NCBI RefSeq assembly: GCF_003289945.1
Contig: NZ_QMBP01000007.1
Span: 62,001 to 126,000 of the forward strand
Source: Mesorhizobium hawassense
GTDB taxonomy: Bacteria > Pseudomonadota > Alphaproteobacteria > Rhizobiales > Rhizobiaceae
DNA length: 64,000 nucleotides
Direction: 5' to 3'
The notes under the pieces are model-generated. The model was not told the DNA's origin. It did not search any database and worked only from the letters and a program-made list of their open reading frames with translations. The position numbers and the translations under genes are program-made. Positions 50,001 to 57,497 of this stretch are shown piece after piece. Numbering within the stretch: the first letter of the stretch is position 1; each line of letters starts with the position of its first letter.

Positions 50001-50458
50001 CGCAGGGCGGCTGGGTGCGCGACCTGCTGACCAACGCCTCGCGTGAGGAAGAACTGAGGCCGTCGGCGCCGGTGGAAGCGCCGCGCGCGACGCCTGCCCA
50101 GCGCTCGCCGCTGCATGTCATGGAGTCGCTCAACTCGCTCTCGGTCGACATTGCGCGGGCCATCGACCACGACGCTTCGATCGAGCTCTGGAACCGCTAC
50201 CGGCGCGGCGAGCGCGACGTGTTCACGCGTCGCCTCTACACGCTGAAGGGCCAGCAGACCTTCGACGAGATCCGCCGCAAGTACCAGGCCGAGGCGGAAT
50301 TCCGCGCCGCGGTCGATCGCTACTGCGAGGATTTCGAGAAGCTGCTCAAGGATGTCTCGCGCAACGACCGCGACAACATCATGGCGCAGACCTACCTGAC
50401 GTCCGACACCGGCAAGGTCTACACCATGCTGGCCCACGCCAGCGGCCGCCTGCACTGA
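44051..50458 (+). CDS. Giant coiled-coil protein, growth pole ring (GPR)-like
   Basis: The 2135-residue protein has a disordered acidic N-terminus and two membrane segments (about residues 130-160 and 172-197). An enormous, nearly all-helical Ala/Asp/Leu-rich stretch runs to about residue 1900. A Pro-rich linker follows, then a conserved-looking C-terminal domain (SIELWNRYRRGERDVFTRRLY). The size, membrane anchor and apolipoprotein-like repeats match GPR of Agrobacterium, a protein of about 2100 residues that forms a ring at the growing pole and is needed for polar growth. Residues 544-1214 are a regular tandem repeat. Assignment rests on architecture, not an alignment. Confidence 0.75.
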   Translation: MAKKPTTTKSLDSDVAAELEKALDLDLSGDDGGLDMAASMEDLEAQISAAADELAREGRSQRTEPANASQPAAAQPAKAPAAKPAELRPVEPRNAQPAGFTPPAGFTPANDDRQKDYKTLLHGLNRRASSTVYWVIAFISLAWIAGAGGLANLLFGSGIWKIRTVDQFFARPELIGLAVAAIIPVILFWAFAAMIRRAQEMRIAAQSMTEVAFRLAEPENLAQDRVMMIGQAVRREVAAMGEGIERTLARAVELETLVHGEVNQIERSYSENEARIRSLVDGLGSEREAVVTHAERVRASIASAHETLRDEIGAASDIIRDSILNASTKLSMTINNSGDTLIDRINESSTSIFDSVESRLDNITDRLSTSGEAFASLLDTRIAKLTDTTDGLTRSLTDLLDDRTNGMVSLLGGAARTLNSEFEASLSGIERTLAERGQALISEFQTRAEALDTGTQKLNAALEARARQINETMVERAKEIAHAFAESKDTLSAMIDQGKTQIGADMADIISSTSSMLEARATDFAGRMEAARHVVSRSFDSDIQRLANARVGIEEAVESHSRALSDSRERMAAAMQADLAKFAEGRAEIDAAVTNQVQKLAEGRGLISRALEEDLRKVNESRAAIDASLGSHLEQLEDGRNRLSQALNEDSGRLVQARTMIDEMVAGHVGKLAEGRNILARALEADLGKLANSRTAVDGLVAGQVEKIAEGRAVLAKALETDIIGIRNLIETHSTKLAEDRGELSRALESDLGGIRSLIDSHAGRLADDRSLLSQTLEADLNKLAESRASIDGLVAGQVEKLAEGRDILKRALEADLNTVRGAIAGHSDRVLEDRAQLSKALDADLQAVSGAVADHQNKLAQDRSALSRALEDDLQNVSGAVAEHQSRLVQDRSVLSKSLEDDLAKLAESRSSIDGLVAGQVEKLAEGRDILKRALEADLNTIQGAIVDHSQKITGHRADLSRALDADMANASGLMQTHADQLSQNRATLSKALEDDLAKLAESRSSIDGLVAGQVEKLAEGRDILRRALEADLAKLAESRASIDGLVAGQVEKLSEGRDILTRALEADIAKLAESRAGIDGLVAGQVEKLAEGRDVLTRALEADLAKLAESRSGIDGLVAGQVEKLAEGRDILRRALEADLQKLTESRSEIDGVIAGHVGKLSEGRNMLARALEDDLVKLADARKDVDRSVSGHIDQIAARSSDISAAIAADVEKIEQAFSRQTGVIEERAGTMERALSTGVDNVRGVLEKTAVFVAGALRDRVMEITSTLHEQAGAAFSDADRKIAERAEQTSAALLARAEDIAQAFEAADRRLHERAQDTSNMLMARADDASNSLMARAEETADKLATRAGEIANTFDAADQKLVARAVETAQSLASRAGDILRNFEGADERLSMRITESAEALAARASDLGRIFDGADQQLIARIAEGSEALSARAGEIGRIFDDADNRLVSRIASTSSTIGEHADTIVGAFAATEQRVADRARQTGQELAVHAREIEQALAGADERLAASAAAAAARVEDQVASVENRLAYTADTMGQKLNEQVSSAEAQLISRANVIAETFTAVGQHIGQSTNEAARTIGANTRELNTMLAARSAEMAKILDETAKPLVERFAQGGSELQRSMEAVTERATEKLRSENTNLVNALASRTAETLSAVEGARSSLADSVADLIGRMTTSSAQLGQLIEQAAVNLGQVEDRLTGSTQSFASTTEKAAQTFASSARLVDSNTTRLTDLSSATLREVASIATKFDEHSRLLSSASNLLSSAQSNLEHTLERQSSLEDLAVGLVKKSEDLEKVMRSFESLVGQTMQTAEGRTMESAEKIRTAIAEVVDSATRRFADATEEMRRTAGSIKSELDLTRAELKKGVIEMPVEAKESTSAIRRAVSEQINALKELSDIVAKSGRSGSSEQSLRPAPQQALARAAEPPLRRPPAPQPQPQPQPVPRAPQAPLAETTLRGTLDLERPAEAPRRDPNGKPAQGGWVRDLLTNASREEELRPSAPVEAPRATPAQRSPLHVMESLNSLSVDIARAIDHDASIELWNRYRRGERDVFTRRLYTLKGQQTFDEIRRKYQAEAEFRAAVDRYCEDFEKLLKDVSRNDRDNIMAQTYLTSDTGKVYTMLAHASGRLH
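45680..47692 (+). repeat. Tandem 108/87-bp coding repeats in the GPR-like gene
   Basis: Twenty consecutive units encode either 36 residues (108 bp, 13 units) or 29 residues (87 bp, 7 units), with no leftover bases. The 36-residue type reads KLAESR-S-IDGLVAGQVEK then LAEGRDIL-RALEADL. The 29-residue type reads V-GA-A-H--KL--DR--LS-AL--DL. The order is 36x5, 29x2, 36, 29x3, 36, 29x2, 36x6. Units near 47048-47590 are nearly identical at DNA level, which suggests recent duplication or gene conversion. Confidence 0.9.
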
Positions 50459-50467
50459 GCCTGACCC

Positions 50468-50500
50468 GCATGCGGGAGACATTCGTGTCTTCCCGCATGC
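50468..50500 (+). terminator. Long hairpin with TTCG loop after the GPR-like gene
   Basis: GCATGCGGGAGACA and TGTCTTCCCGCATGC pair over 14 bp with one bulged T and a TTCG tetraloop, starting 10 bases after the stop codon. There is no T-tract, so it may protect the long mRNA or stop transcription with Rho. Confidence 0.6.
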
Positions 50501-50567
50501 TGACGTGGCACCCTGGGCTGATTGCCAGTTTCTGGTTGGTGTTAAGATGTAGCGGCTGGCTGACGCG

Positions 50568-50936
50568 ATGAGAGTCACATTCAACGGCGTCGCTCAATCA
50601 TACGAAGCCTTGGAAGATTTTGCTTCGGCCCTGGGTCGCTTCGAGGTGCAGCAGTTTGAACTGTTTATCTCGGCCTTAAGCGGCCAATCCATCTCTATGC
50701 TGCGACATGGCCGCAATGCGTGGCTGATGTATTTGCGCTTCGAGGGCGATCGTGGTTCGGTGACGCAAGGCACCCAACACGTGAACGCGACGTGCACCTA
50801 CACGCTCGCGAATGGTCAAGTCGACGAATACCCGCTCTCGTGGTGTATCCCGATCGAGCAATGCTACGAGGCGATGGCGCACTTCTTCCGTAGCGGCGGC
50901 AGACGATACGACTTGGTGCCATGGCAGGAACCCTGA
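50568..50936 (+). CDS. Imm1-like orphan immunity protein (tentative)
   Basis: The 122-residue soluble protein ends with the strand-helix DEYPLSWCIPIEQCYEAMAHFF then SGGRRYDLVPWQEP, and has WLMYLRFEGDRGSVTQG in the middle. This resembles Imm1-type immunity proteins, where a Y.G and P.+.A...FF..G.R....W pattern is typical. No toxin is adjacent. Upstream spacing gives no strong ribosome site. The family is assigned from motif memory only. Confidence 0.5.
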   Translation: MRVTFNGVAQSYEALEDFASALGRFEVQQFELFISALSGQSISMLRHGRNAWLMYLRFEGDRGSVTQGTQHVNATCTYTLANGQVDEYPLSWCIPIEQCYEAMAHFFRSGGRRYDLVPWQEP

Positions 50937-50976
50937 CCAGCGATCGCCGAACCACAGGCGCCTGATCGCCAGACTA

Positions 50977-51588
50977 TCAGATCGTTGAATCCGTCCAGCG
51001 GACGATGTCCTTGGCCACCTGACCGAAGGCGTTGTCCAACGCACCAACATAGGCGGCATTGCCGCTGCCGGAGACCGGCGCGCTCGCGGTGAAGCTCTTC
51101 GAGGCGCGCACCTCGCCGTTGCGGTCGTTCAGGATGCGCACGAACAGGTCGACATCGGCATGCTCGCCGCCATTGACGCGCACCTCGAAGGAGCGCACCT
51201 CGACGATGATCTGGTAGTCGATCGCAAGCCCCTCGCCCGGCTTGCCGACGCCGGCGAAGCTGCCCGAGCGCTGGAAGGTCTCGGCCAGCCTCGCCTGCAC
51301 GATCAACGGCAGCCGGTCCGCCCATTGCGCGCCCTTCAGGAACTGGATCGACTGGTCCGAGGGCCTGATGACGATGTTCTGGCTGTCGAGCGCTTTGAGC
51401 GCCGACGGCTGGGCGATCAGGATCTGGCGGCGGCTGTGCACATGCGCGTCGACCGACGGCGCGGATAGCTCGAACGTGTCGAGCGGCGCCGGCTTGCCGC
51501 CCAAGGCCGCGCAACCGGCAACCGCAAGCACCAGCAGCACCGCCGCGGATGATCTCAAACTACCCGCTACCACCCTGACCGACTTCAC
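50977..51588 (-). CDS. ABC transport auxiliary lipoprotein (PqiC/DUF330-like)
   Basis: The 203-residue protein has a lipoprotein signal (AAVLLVLAVAGC, lipobox AVAGC). It then follows the ABC-type auxiliary lipoprotein pattern: LDTFELSAP near the N-terminus, VIRPSDQSIQFLKGAQWADRL, LIVQARLAETFQRSG, and YQIIVEVRSFEV. The GTG start has GGGGA eight bases upstream. It is the last gene of the Mla-type operon, 70 bases after the MCE gene, and probably sits at the outer membrane as part of lipid transport. Confidence 0.85.
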   Translation of the reverse strand: MKSVRVVAGSLRSSAAVLLVLAVAGCAALGGKPAPLDTFELSAPSVDAHVHSRRQILIAQPSALKALDSQNIVIRPSDQSIQFLKGAQWADRLPLIVQARLAETFQRSGSFAGVGKPGEGLAIDYQIIVEVRSFEVRVNGGEHADVDLFVRILNDRNGEVRASKSFTASAPVSGSGNAAYVGALDNAFGQVAKDIVRWTDSTI

Positions 51589-51658
51589 GCGTGATCCCCG
51601 TTGTCCCCGATCAACCCGCATTCGCGGTTCATTTTCTTGGCGGTCGCGGCGGCCGAAG

Positions 51659-53032
51659 TCAACGCCGTGCCCTTCCGTCGAACTGCCGGACCTCGCCATC
51701 GCCGCCAGACAGGATGCGCTGCGGATTGCGGCTGAGATCGGTCACCGCTTCCTCGATGCGGTTGATCGAGCGGCGGCTGTCCTGCACCAGCGCCTCGACA
51801 TTGTTGAGGCCCTGGCCGGAGAAGCGCGCCAGATTGTCTGTGATGGTGCCGAGCCGGGCATTCAGCGTATCGGCTACCTGCTTGAAGGATTTCAGCGTCT
51901 CCCTGGCATCGGCCATCACGCCGTCGGCCTCGCCGGAGCCGAGGAGCTTGTCGACCTTGGCCAGGATGCCGTCGACGCGCACCGACGCGTCGTTGAGTCG
52001 CTGCGCCAGCTGGCGGGCGTCCTTGATGGTCTGGTCTATGTCGTCGGAACGGTTGGCGATCTTGTCGGTGACTTTGGCGATGTCCGAGGCGGCTTTGTCG
52101 GCGCTGGCACTAGCCTTCTGGATGTTGGCCAAAGCGGCCTTGACATCGGCCGGATCGATGCCGTCGAGCACGCCGTCGACCTTGGCCAGCGTGCCTTGCG
52201 TCTGCTTGGCGAAATCGTTGATCGAGCCCACCGCCGTGTTGACGTTGTCGATGACGGTATCGAACTGCTTCGAGGTCTCTTTCAGGTTCGCTGTCACCGT
52301 GTCGACATTGGCCACGATGCTCTTGATCTGGTCCTTGTCGACGGAGTTGAGCAGGCCTTCGGCCGCCTTCAGCGTGCTGTCGAGCCGGCCCGAGACATTC
52401 TTCAGCTGGTCCGAAAGCGAGCTTACCGCCGTCAGGAACTTGTCGATGCCGTCGGAATTCTTGGCCAGCGCGTCGGAGAAGGTCTCGACGTTCTTGACCG
52501 TCTGCGTCAGCGGACCGCGAACGTCCTTGGTGAAGCCTTCGAGCTCGCTGAGCACCTTGTCGGCGCGCGTGAAGATGTTCTGCGCCGTCTGCAGGAGGTT
52601 GGTGACCGCGGACGGATTGGCGACGATCTCGGCGACCTTGCCTTCCTTCTCCGCCTCGTCGAGCAGCCTGGCTTCCTTCGGGTCGGCGCCCTTGAGCTCG
52701 ATATTGGCCTGGCCGCTGAGGCCGGTAAGTCCGAGATCGGCCTGGGTCGATTTGGTGATCGGCGTCCAGCGCGCGACTTCGGTATCGGCAATAGCCACCG
52801 TCGGATCGTCGCCGTCGATATAGACGTTCTTCACGTCGCCCACCCGGACGCCGTTGAACAGGACCAGGCTGCCGCGGCTTAGGCCGGAAGCCGAGCCCGG
52901 GATGCGCACGCGCAGCATCGCCGTTTCGCCCTTGTCGCCGATCGCGGCGGTCCAATAGACGAAAGCAAAGGCAGCCAGGATCGCGCCCAGCGTGAAGATG
53001 CCGACAATTACGTAGTTGGCTCTTGTTTCCAT
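51659..53032 (-). CDS. mlaD: MCE/MlaD family lipid transport protein
   Basis: The 457-residue protein has one N-terminal membrane segment (YVIVGIFTLGAILAAFAFVY) and an MCE domain (LRVRIPGSASGLSRGSLVLFNGVRVGDVKNVYID). About 300 residues of helical coiled-coil follow. This longer layout differs from the short E. coli MlaD and fits MCE proteins that build a periplasmic lipid-conducting channel. The gene lies between mlaF and the lipoprotein gene. Confidence 0.9.
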   Translation of the reverse strand: METRANYVIVGIFTLGAILAAFAFVYWTAAIGDKGETAMLRVRIPGSASGLSRGSLVLFNGVRVGDVKNVYIDGDDPTVAIADTEVARWTPITKSTQADLGLTGLSGQANIELKGADPKEARLLDEAEKEGKVAEIVANPSAVTNLLQTAQNIFTRADKVLSELEGFTKDVRGPLTQTVKNVETFSDALAKNSDGIDKFLTAVSSLSDQLKNVSGRLDSTLKAAEGLLNSVDKDQIKSIVANVDTVTANLKETSKQFDTVIDNVNTAVGSINDFAKQTQGTLAKVDGVLDGIDPADVKAALANIQKASASADKAASDIAKVTDKIANRSDDIDQTIKDARQLAQRLNDASVRVDGILAKVDKLLGSGEADGVMADARETLKSFKQVADTLNARLGTITDNLARFSGQGLNNVEALVQDSRRSINRIEEAVTDLSRNPQRILSGGDGEVRQFDGRARR

Positions 53033-53046
53033 CGCCCCACTTATGG

Positions 53047-53859
53047 CTATGCGCGCGCCGCAAGATCAAGTTGCCGGGCGCGTTTTCCGCGGAAATAGGA
53101 TTTCACCCACGGCTCGTCGCTTTTCAGCATGTCGTCGATCGTTCCTTCGACCAGCACCTTCTTCTTACCAAGCACCGCCACGTGGTCGCAGGCGGTGAAC
53201 AGCGTGTCGAGGTCGTGCGTGACCATATAGACGGTCAGATCCATCGTATCGCGCAGCTTGACGACCAGCTCGTCGAACTCGGCGGCGCTGATCGGATCGA
53301 GCCCCGAAGTCGGCTCGTCGAGAAAGACGATGTCGGGATCGAGCGCCAGGGCGCGCGCCAATGCCGCACGCTTGATCATGCCGCCGGAAAGCTCTGAAGG
53401 GAACTTCTGCGCGGCGTCGGGCGGCAGCCCGACCAGCTCGATCTTGAGGATGGCGAGTTCGTCCATCAGCGCCTTGGGCAGATCGAGATATTCGCGCATC
53501 GGCACCTGCACGTTCTCCAGCACCGTCAGCGCCGAAAACAGCGCGCCATGCTGGAAAAGCACACCGAGCCGCATATCGATGCGCAGGCGATCGGCGTCGC
53601 TCGCCTTGTCGACATCGACGCCGAACAGGCTGATCGTCCCCGATTGCTTCGGCATCAGCCCCAATATGGTGCGCAGCAGCACCGATTTGCCGGCGCCCGA
53701 AGCGCCGACGAAACCGAGGATTTCTCCGCGCTTGATGTCGAGCGAGAGCTTGTCGAGGATCAGCTTGTCCCCGATGGCGACGGTGACGTCGCGCACCGAA
53801 AGCACGATCTCGTCGTCGTGTGGATCCTGCCCTGCCGTCGCGCCGTTGCCGTTCGCCAT
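53047..53859 (-). CDS. mlaF: Phospholipid ABC transporter ATP-binding protein
   Basis: The 270-residue ABC ATPase has Walker A GASGAGKSV, signature LSGGMIKRAALARAL, Walker B IVFLDEPTSGLDPISAAEFDEL and H-loop VYMVTHDLDTL. The GGM-KR signature and SGLDPI segment are typical of MlaF/Ttg2A. Its start follows the mlaE stop by one base, so the two are co-translated. Confidence 0.93.
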   Translation of the reverse strand: MANGNGATAGQDPHDDEIVLSVRDVTVAIGDKLILDKLSLDIKRGEILGFVGASGAGKSVLLRTILGLMPKQSGTISLFGVDVDKASDADRLRIDMRLGVLFQHGALFSALTVLENVQVPMREYLDLPKALMDELAILKIELVGLPPDAAQKFPSELSGGMIKRAALARALALDPDIVFLDEPTSGLDPISAAEFDELVVKLRDTMDLTVYMVTHDLDTLFTACDHVAVLGKKKVLVEGTIDDMLKSDEPWVKSYFRGKRARQLDLAARA

Positions 53860-53860
53860 C

Positions 53861-55048
53861 TCAGAACCCGATCGCCGCGTAGAACATGGCGAAAAGCCCG
53901 TCGAGGATGATGACGACGAAGATCGACTTCACCACCGAAGCGGTGACATGCAGGCCGAGCGATTCGGCGCTGCCGCCGACCTTCATGCCTTCGACCGACG
54001 CGATGATGCCGATGATCAGGGCCATGAAGGGCGCCTTGATCAGCCCCGCAAAGATGGTGCTGAGATCGATGGCGACGCGCAGCCGGTCGATGAACGCGGC
54101 CGGCGGGATATCGGAATAGAGCCAGGCGGCGACGATGCCGCCGCCAAGTGCTGCGAAATTGGCGATGATGGTGAGGCATGGCAGCCCGATCACCAGCGCG
54201 ACAAGCCTTGGAAAGACCAGCACGCCGATCGGATTGAGGCCGATCACCTTCAGCGCGTCGACCTCCTCGCGCATTTTCATCGAGCCGATCTCGGCGGTGA
54301 TGGCGCTCCCCGAACGTCCGGCGAGCATGATCGCCGTCATCAGCACGCCGAGCTCGCGCAGGATCAGCACGCCGACGAGGTCGACGACGAAGATGTTGGC
54401 GCCGAAATAGCTGAGCTGGTAGGCGCCTTGCTGGGCGACGATGGCGCCGACGATGGCCGACATCAGCACTACCACCGGGATCGCGCCGACGCCCATGCGG
54501 TCGATCTGGTTGAAGATCGCGGCCAGGTTGACCGCATGGCCACGGCCGAGCTTCATCTGCGCGCCACGGATCGTGGCGCCGAGGATGTTCATCGAGGCGA
54601 AGAAGTCGTCGCGCATCTCATAGACCCGCCGGCCAACCAACTCCAGCGCGCGCAGGATAATGTTGGGCGGCCCGGGCGGACCCGATTCGGGCTCGCGGCG
54701 GACCGCGGCGCCGACAGCGCCGAGCAGAATCGAGGCGATCTCGCTCTGCCCCTGCATATGAACCTCGACGCCCTTCTTCTCGAAGGCGCTGGCCAGCCGG
54801 TCGATCAGCCAGGCGCCGGCCGTGTCCATCTTTTCGATGTGGGAAAGGTCGAGCATGAGCTGCTTTGCGCCGCCTCTGCGCTCGATCTTGCGCATGTCGG
54901 CATCGACCAGCGCCACGGTGCGCGTCGTCCACACGCCGGAAAAGGCGCAGCCCAGCACGCCGCCTTCGTCGCCCACGGAGACGCGTGGCCGGTGCTCGCC
55001 GTTCTGGGCGGCCTCGCTGCTTGCGTCGCGTTTGCGGATGGTCAACAT
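53861..55048 (-). CDS. mlaE: MlaE family permease with N-terminal STAS domain
   Basis: The 395-residue protein fuses a STAS domain (residues 30-130; LMLDLSHIEKMDTAGAWLIDRL) to a MlaE permease domain. The latter has five membrane segments, including the conserved ELGVLMTAIMLAGRSGSAITAEIGSM, then MKMREEVDALKVIGLNPI. In E. coli the STAS function is a separate protein, MlaB, so this is a natural MlaB-MlaE fusion common in alphaproteobacteria. First gene of the operon, divergent from the epimerase gene. Confidence 0.93.
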   Translation of the reverse strand: MLTIRKRDASSEAAQNGEHRPRVSVGDEGGVLGCAFSGVWTTRTVALVDADMRKIERRGGAKQLMLDLSHIEKMDTAGAWLIDRLASAFEKKGVEVHMQGQSEIASILLGAVGAAVRREPESGPPGPPNIILRALELVGRRVYEMRDDFFASMNILGATIRGAQMKLGRGHAVNLAAIFNQIDRMGVGAIPVVVLMSAIVGAIVAQQGAYQLSYFGANIFVVDLVGVLILRELGVLMTAIMLAGRSGSAITAEIGSMKMREEVDALKVIGLNPIGVLVFPRLVALVIGLPCLTIIANFAALGGGIVAAWLYSDIPPAAFIDRLRVAIDLSTIFAGLIKAPFMALIIGIIASVEGMKVGGSAESLGLHVTASVVKSIFVVIILDGLFAMFYAAIGF

Positions 55049-55125
55049 GGCGTCCTGTTTAGCGTGATGGGACAGGCGTGTCGATTTGCCGGCAGACCGG
55101 TGTCGCACAGCCGGAGAAGAAAATT

Positions 55126-56109
55126 ATGGCGCGTGGCATTTCGGTCGAAATGGAGCGATTCCCGATCGCCGGCACCTTCACCATCTCGCGCGGCTCGAAA
55201 ACCGAGGCCGAAGTCATCACCGTAACGATCGCTGAAGAAGGACGTTCCGGACGTGGCGAGTGCGTGCCCTACAAGCGCTATGGCGAGACCATGGAGGGGG
55301 TGCGCGCGGCCATCGAGGCCATGCACGGTCCGATCGTTGCCGGCATCGACCGGACCGCTTTGCTTGCGGCGATGCCGGCGGGCGCCGCGCGCAACGCCAT
55401 CGACTGCGCGCTTTGGGACCTGGAAGCCAAGCTGACCGGCACGCCCGTCGCGGTGGCGATCGGCGCGCTTCCGGCCAGGCCGCTGGAAACCGCCTATACG
55501 CTCTCGCTCGCCGAACCGGAAGCCATGGCGGCGCAGGCGCGCGCCAACGCCATGCGGCCTCTGCTCAAGGTCAAGATCGGCGGCGACAACGACATGGCGA
55601 GGATCCGAGCCGTGACGCAAGCCGCTCCAAACAGCCGCTTCATCCTCGACGCCAATGAAGGCTGGGCCGCAGACAACATCGAAGCCAACCTCGCCTTTGC
55701 TGCCGAGCACGGCATTACGCTGATCGAGCAGCCGCTGCCGGCGGGCAAGGACGCCATCCTGAGGCAGATCCCACATCCGGTGCCGATCTGCGCCGACGAA
55801 AGCGTGCATGCGGCAAAGGACCTCGATGCCCTGGTCGGCCTCTACGACGCCGTCAACATCAAGCTCGACAAATCGGGCGGCTTGACCGAAGCGTTGAAAT
55901 TGCGCGACCGCGCCCGCGAGCTGGGCTTCGGCATCATGGTGGGCTGCATGGTCGGCACCTCGCTCGCCATGGCTCCCGCGGTGCTGCTGGCCCAAGGCGC
56001 CGATTTCGTCGATCTCGACGGTCCGCTGCTGCTCGCGCGCGATCGCGAGCCCGGCCTCGTCTACCAGGGATCGCTCGTTTCACCCCCGGACAGGACGCTG
56101 TGGGGCTGA
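55126..56109 (+). CDS. Enolase-superfamily epimerase, dipeptide epimerase / DgcA-like
   Basis: The 327-residue protein has the MLE-subgroup catalytic set: Lys148 and Lys150 in LLKVKIGG, Asp175 in ILDANEGW, Glu201 in IEQPLP, Asp224 in CADESVH, and the second Lys in VNIKLDKSGG. This matches L-Ala-D/L-Glu epimerases and the related N-acetyl-D-Glu racemase DgcA; sequence alone does not separate them. It would act in murein peptide recycling or D-Glu metabolism. A GGAGAAG ribosome site supports the start. Its last 30 bases overlap the convergent MFS gene. Confidence 0.85.
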   Translation: MARGISVEMERFPIAGTFTISRGSKTEAEVITVTIAEEGRSGRGECVPYKRYGETMEGVRAAIEAMHGPIVAGIDRTALLAAMPAGAARNAIDCALWDLEAKLTGTPVAVAIGALPARPLETAYTLSLAEPEAMAAQARANAMRPLLKVKIGGDNDMARIRAVTQAAPNSRFILDANEGWAADNIEANLAFAAEHGITLIEQPLPAGKDAILRQIPHPVPICADESVHAAKDLDALVGLYDAVNIKLDKSGGLTEALKLRDRARELGFGIMVGCMVGTSLAMAPAVLLAQGADFVDLDGPLLLARDREPGLVYQGSLVSPPDRTLWG

Positions 56110-57294
56110 ACGCGAAGCGAGCCCGATCAGCGCCATCCCGATGATGGCGATCGGGATCATCGCCCAGAAACCGTCGACGCCAAGACGCTCATAGAGCGGA
56201 CCGGAAGCAAGCGTCACCGCCGCCATGAAGAAGCCGTTGAAGAAATAGGCAATGCCTTGCGCAGCGCCGGTCCGCTCCTCGGAAACCGTCTCGCCGATCA
56301 TCTTCTGCAGGCCGATCAGCACCATGGCGACGGAGACCGAGTGCAGCGACTGCACGAGGAAGAAGCCGGCGACACCCAGCCCGAGCGGCCAGACCAGCGG
56401 AAAGGCGATCCAGCGCACGATGGACCCGATGCTGGCGATCACCATCACCCTCGTGACCGAGACGGAAGCGAAAATACGGTTGAAGAACAGGAACATGCAG
56501 ACTTCGGATACCACGCCCCAGGCCCACAACAGGCCCACGACGGAATCGCCGATGCCGATCGACTTCCAGTAGATCGACACGAAGCCGTAGAGGTAGGCGT
56601 GACTGGCGGTGATGATGCCGACGCCGAGCGTGAAATAGAGGAAATAGGCGTTGAACAGGCTGGGCGCCTTGTGCTGGATTTCGGCGGCCGACAGCGGTGA
56701 GGCTTTGCGCGGCCGCCCCATGCGCGGCGCCCACAGCCCAGCGGCAAGAGCCGCGCCAAGCGCCACGAAGATGATCACCGGAACCGCCTGCGGGCCGGTG
56801 GCCGCCAGGATCAACCCGCCCACGACATTGGCGCAGAGATATGAGATCGAGCCCCATTTGCGCATCGCCGTGTAATTCGAACCGAAGCGGCGCACGCCAG
56901 ACAGCGCCAGCGAATCGGCCATCGGCGAATGCGGCGTCCAGACAATGGTGAGAAGCAGCGACACCGCCAGCACGATCGCATAGGTGACAGGCAGGAAATA
57001 GCCGGCTGAGATCACCATCGATGCCGCGAGCAGCGCGATATAGACGGTAGCGCGGTCTTTTGCCCGGTCGGCAAGCGCGGTCAGCATCGGTGTCGTCACC
57101 ACGCGCAGGAACATCGGCGCCGCCAGGATGACGGCGATCTGTTCGGCATGAAAGCCTTTCGCCTGCAGCCAAAGCGGAAAATAGGGCAGATGCGTGCCCA
57201 GCGACACGAACAAGGTCGCAAAGATCAGGCTCATGCGCAGTTCGAAATGGCTGGGCTTGACGAGTTGCTCGGGCGACAGGGGCGGCAGCGACAT
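56080..57294 (-). CDS. MFS transporter, HcaT/MFS_1-like
   Basis: The 404-residue protein has 12 membrane segments. It shows the 3-phenylpropionate-permease-like pattern: FVSLGTHLPYFPLWLQAKGF in the first segment, TPMLTALADRAKDR (motif A-like), and FRLWGSISYL-like MRKWGSISYLCANVVGG. The substrate is unknown. I prefer the second ATG giving MSLPPLSPEQ. The 3' end overlaps the convergent epimerase gene by 30 bases. Confidence 0.85.
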   Translation of the reverse strand: MSLPPLSPEQLVKPSHFELRMSLIFATLFVSLGTHLPYFPLWLQAKGFHAEQIAVILAAPMFLRVVTTPMLTALADRAKDRATVYIALLAASMVISAGYFLPVTYAIVLAVSLLLTIVWTPHSPMADSLALSGVRRFGSNYTAMRKWGSISYLCANVVGGLILAATGPQAVPVIIFVALGAALAAGLWAPRMGRPRKASPLSAAEIQHKAPSLFNAYFLYFTLGVGIITASHAYLYGFVSIYWKSIGIGDSVVGLLWAWGVVSEVCMFLFFNRIFASVSVTRVMVIASIGSIVRWIAFPLVWPLGLGVAGFFLVQSLHSVSVAMVLIGLQKMIGETVSEERTGAAQGIAYFFNGFFMAAVTLASGPLYERLGVDGFWAMIPIAIIGMALIGLASRSAPQRPVRG

Positions 57295-57497
57295 GAATCG
57301 ATCCAATTACGCTGCATTCCAGCACCTGCAACGCGCCCCGATCCCTAACATGCGGCAAGGCGCGGCGAAACCGTCTGGACCAATCGATCGGCGGCAAAGC
57401 TGTTGAAGACGGCGGCGTAGCTCGCCCGTGATTCCACGATGTCGATGAAAGTCGGGCCAAGGAGGCCGAATTGGCCAGTCTGACGGGGCAGGCGCGT

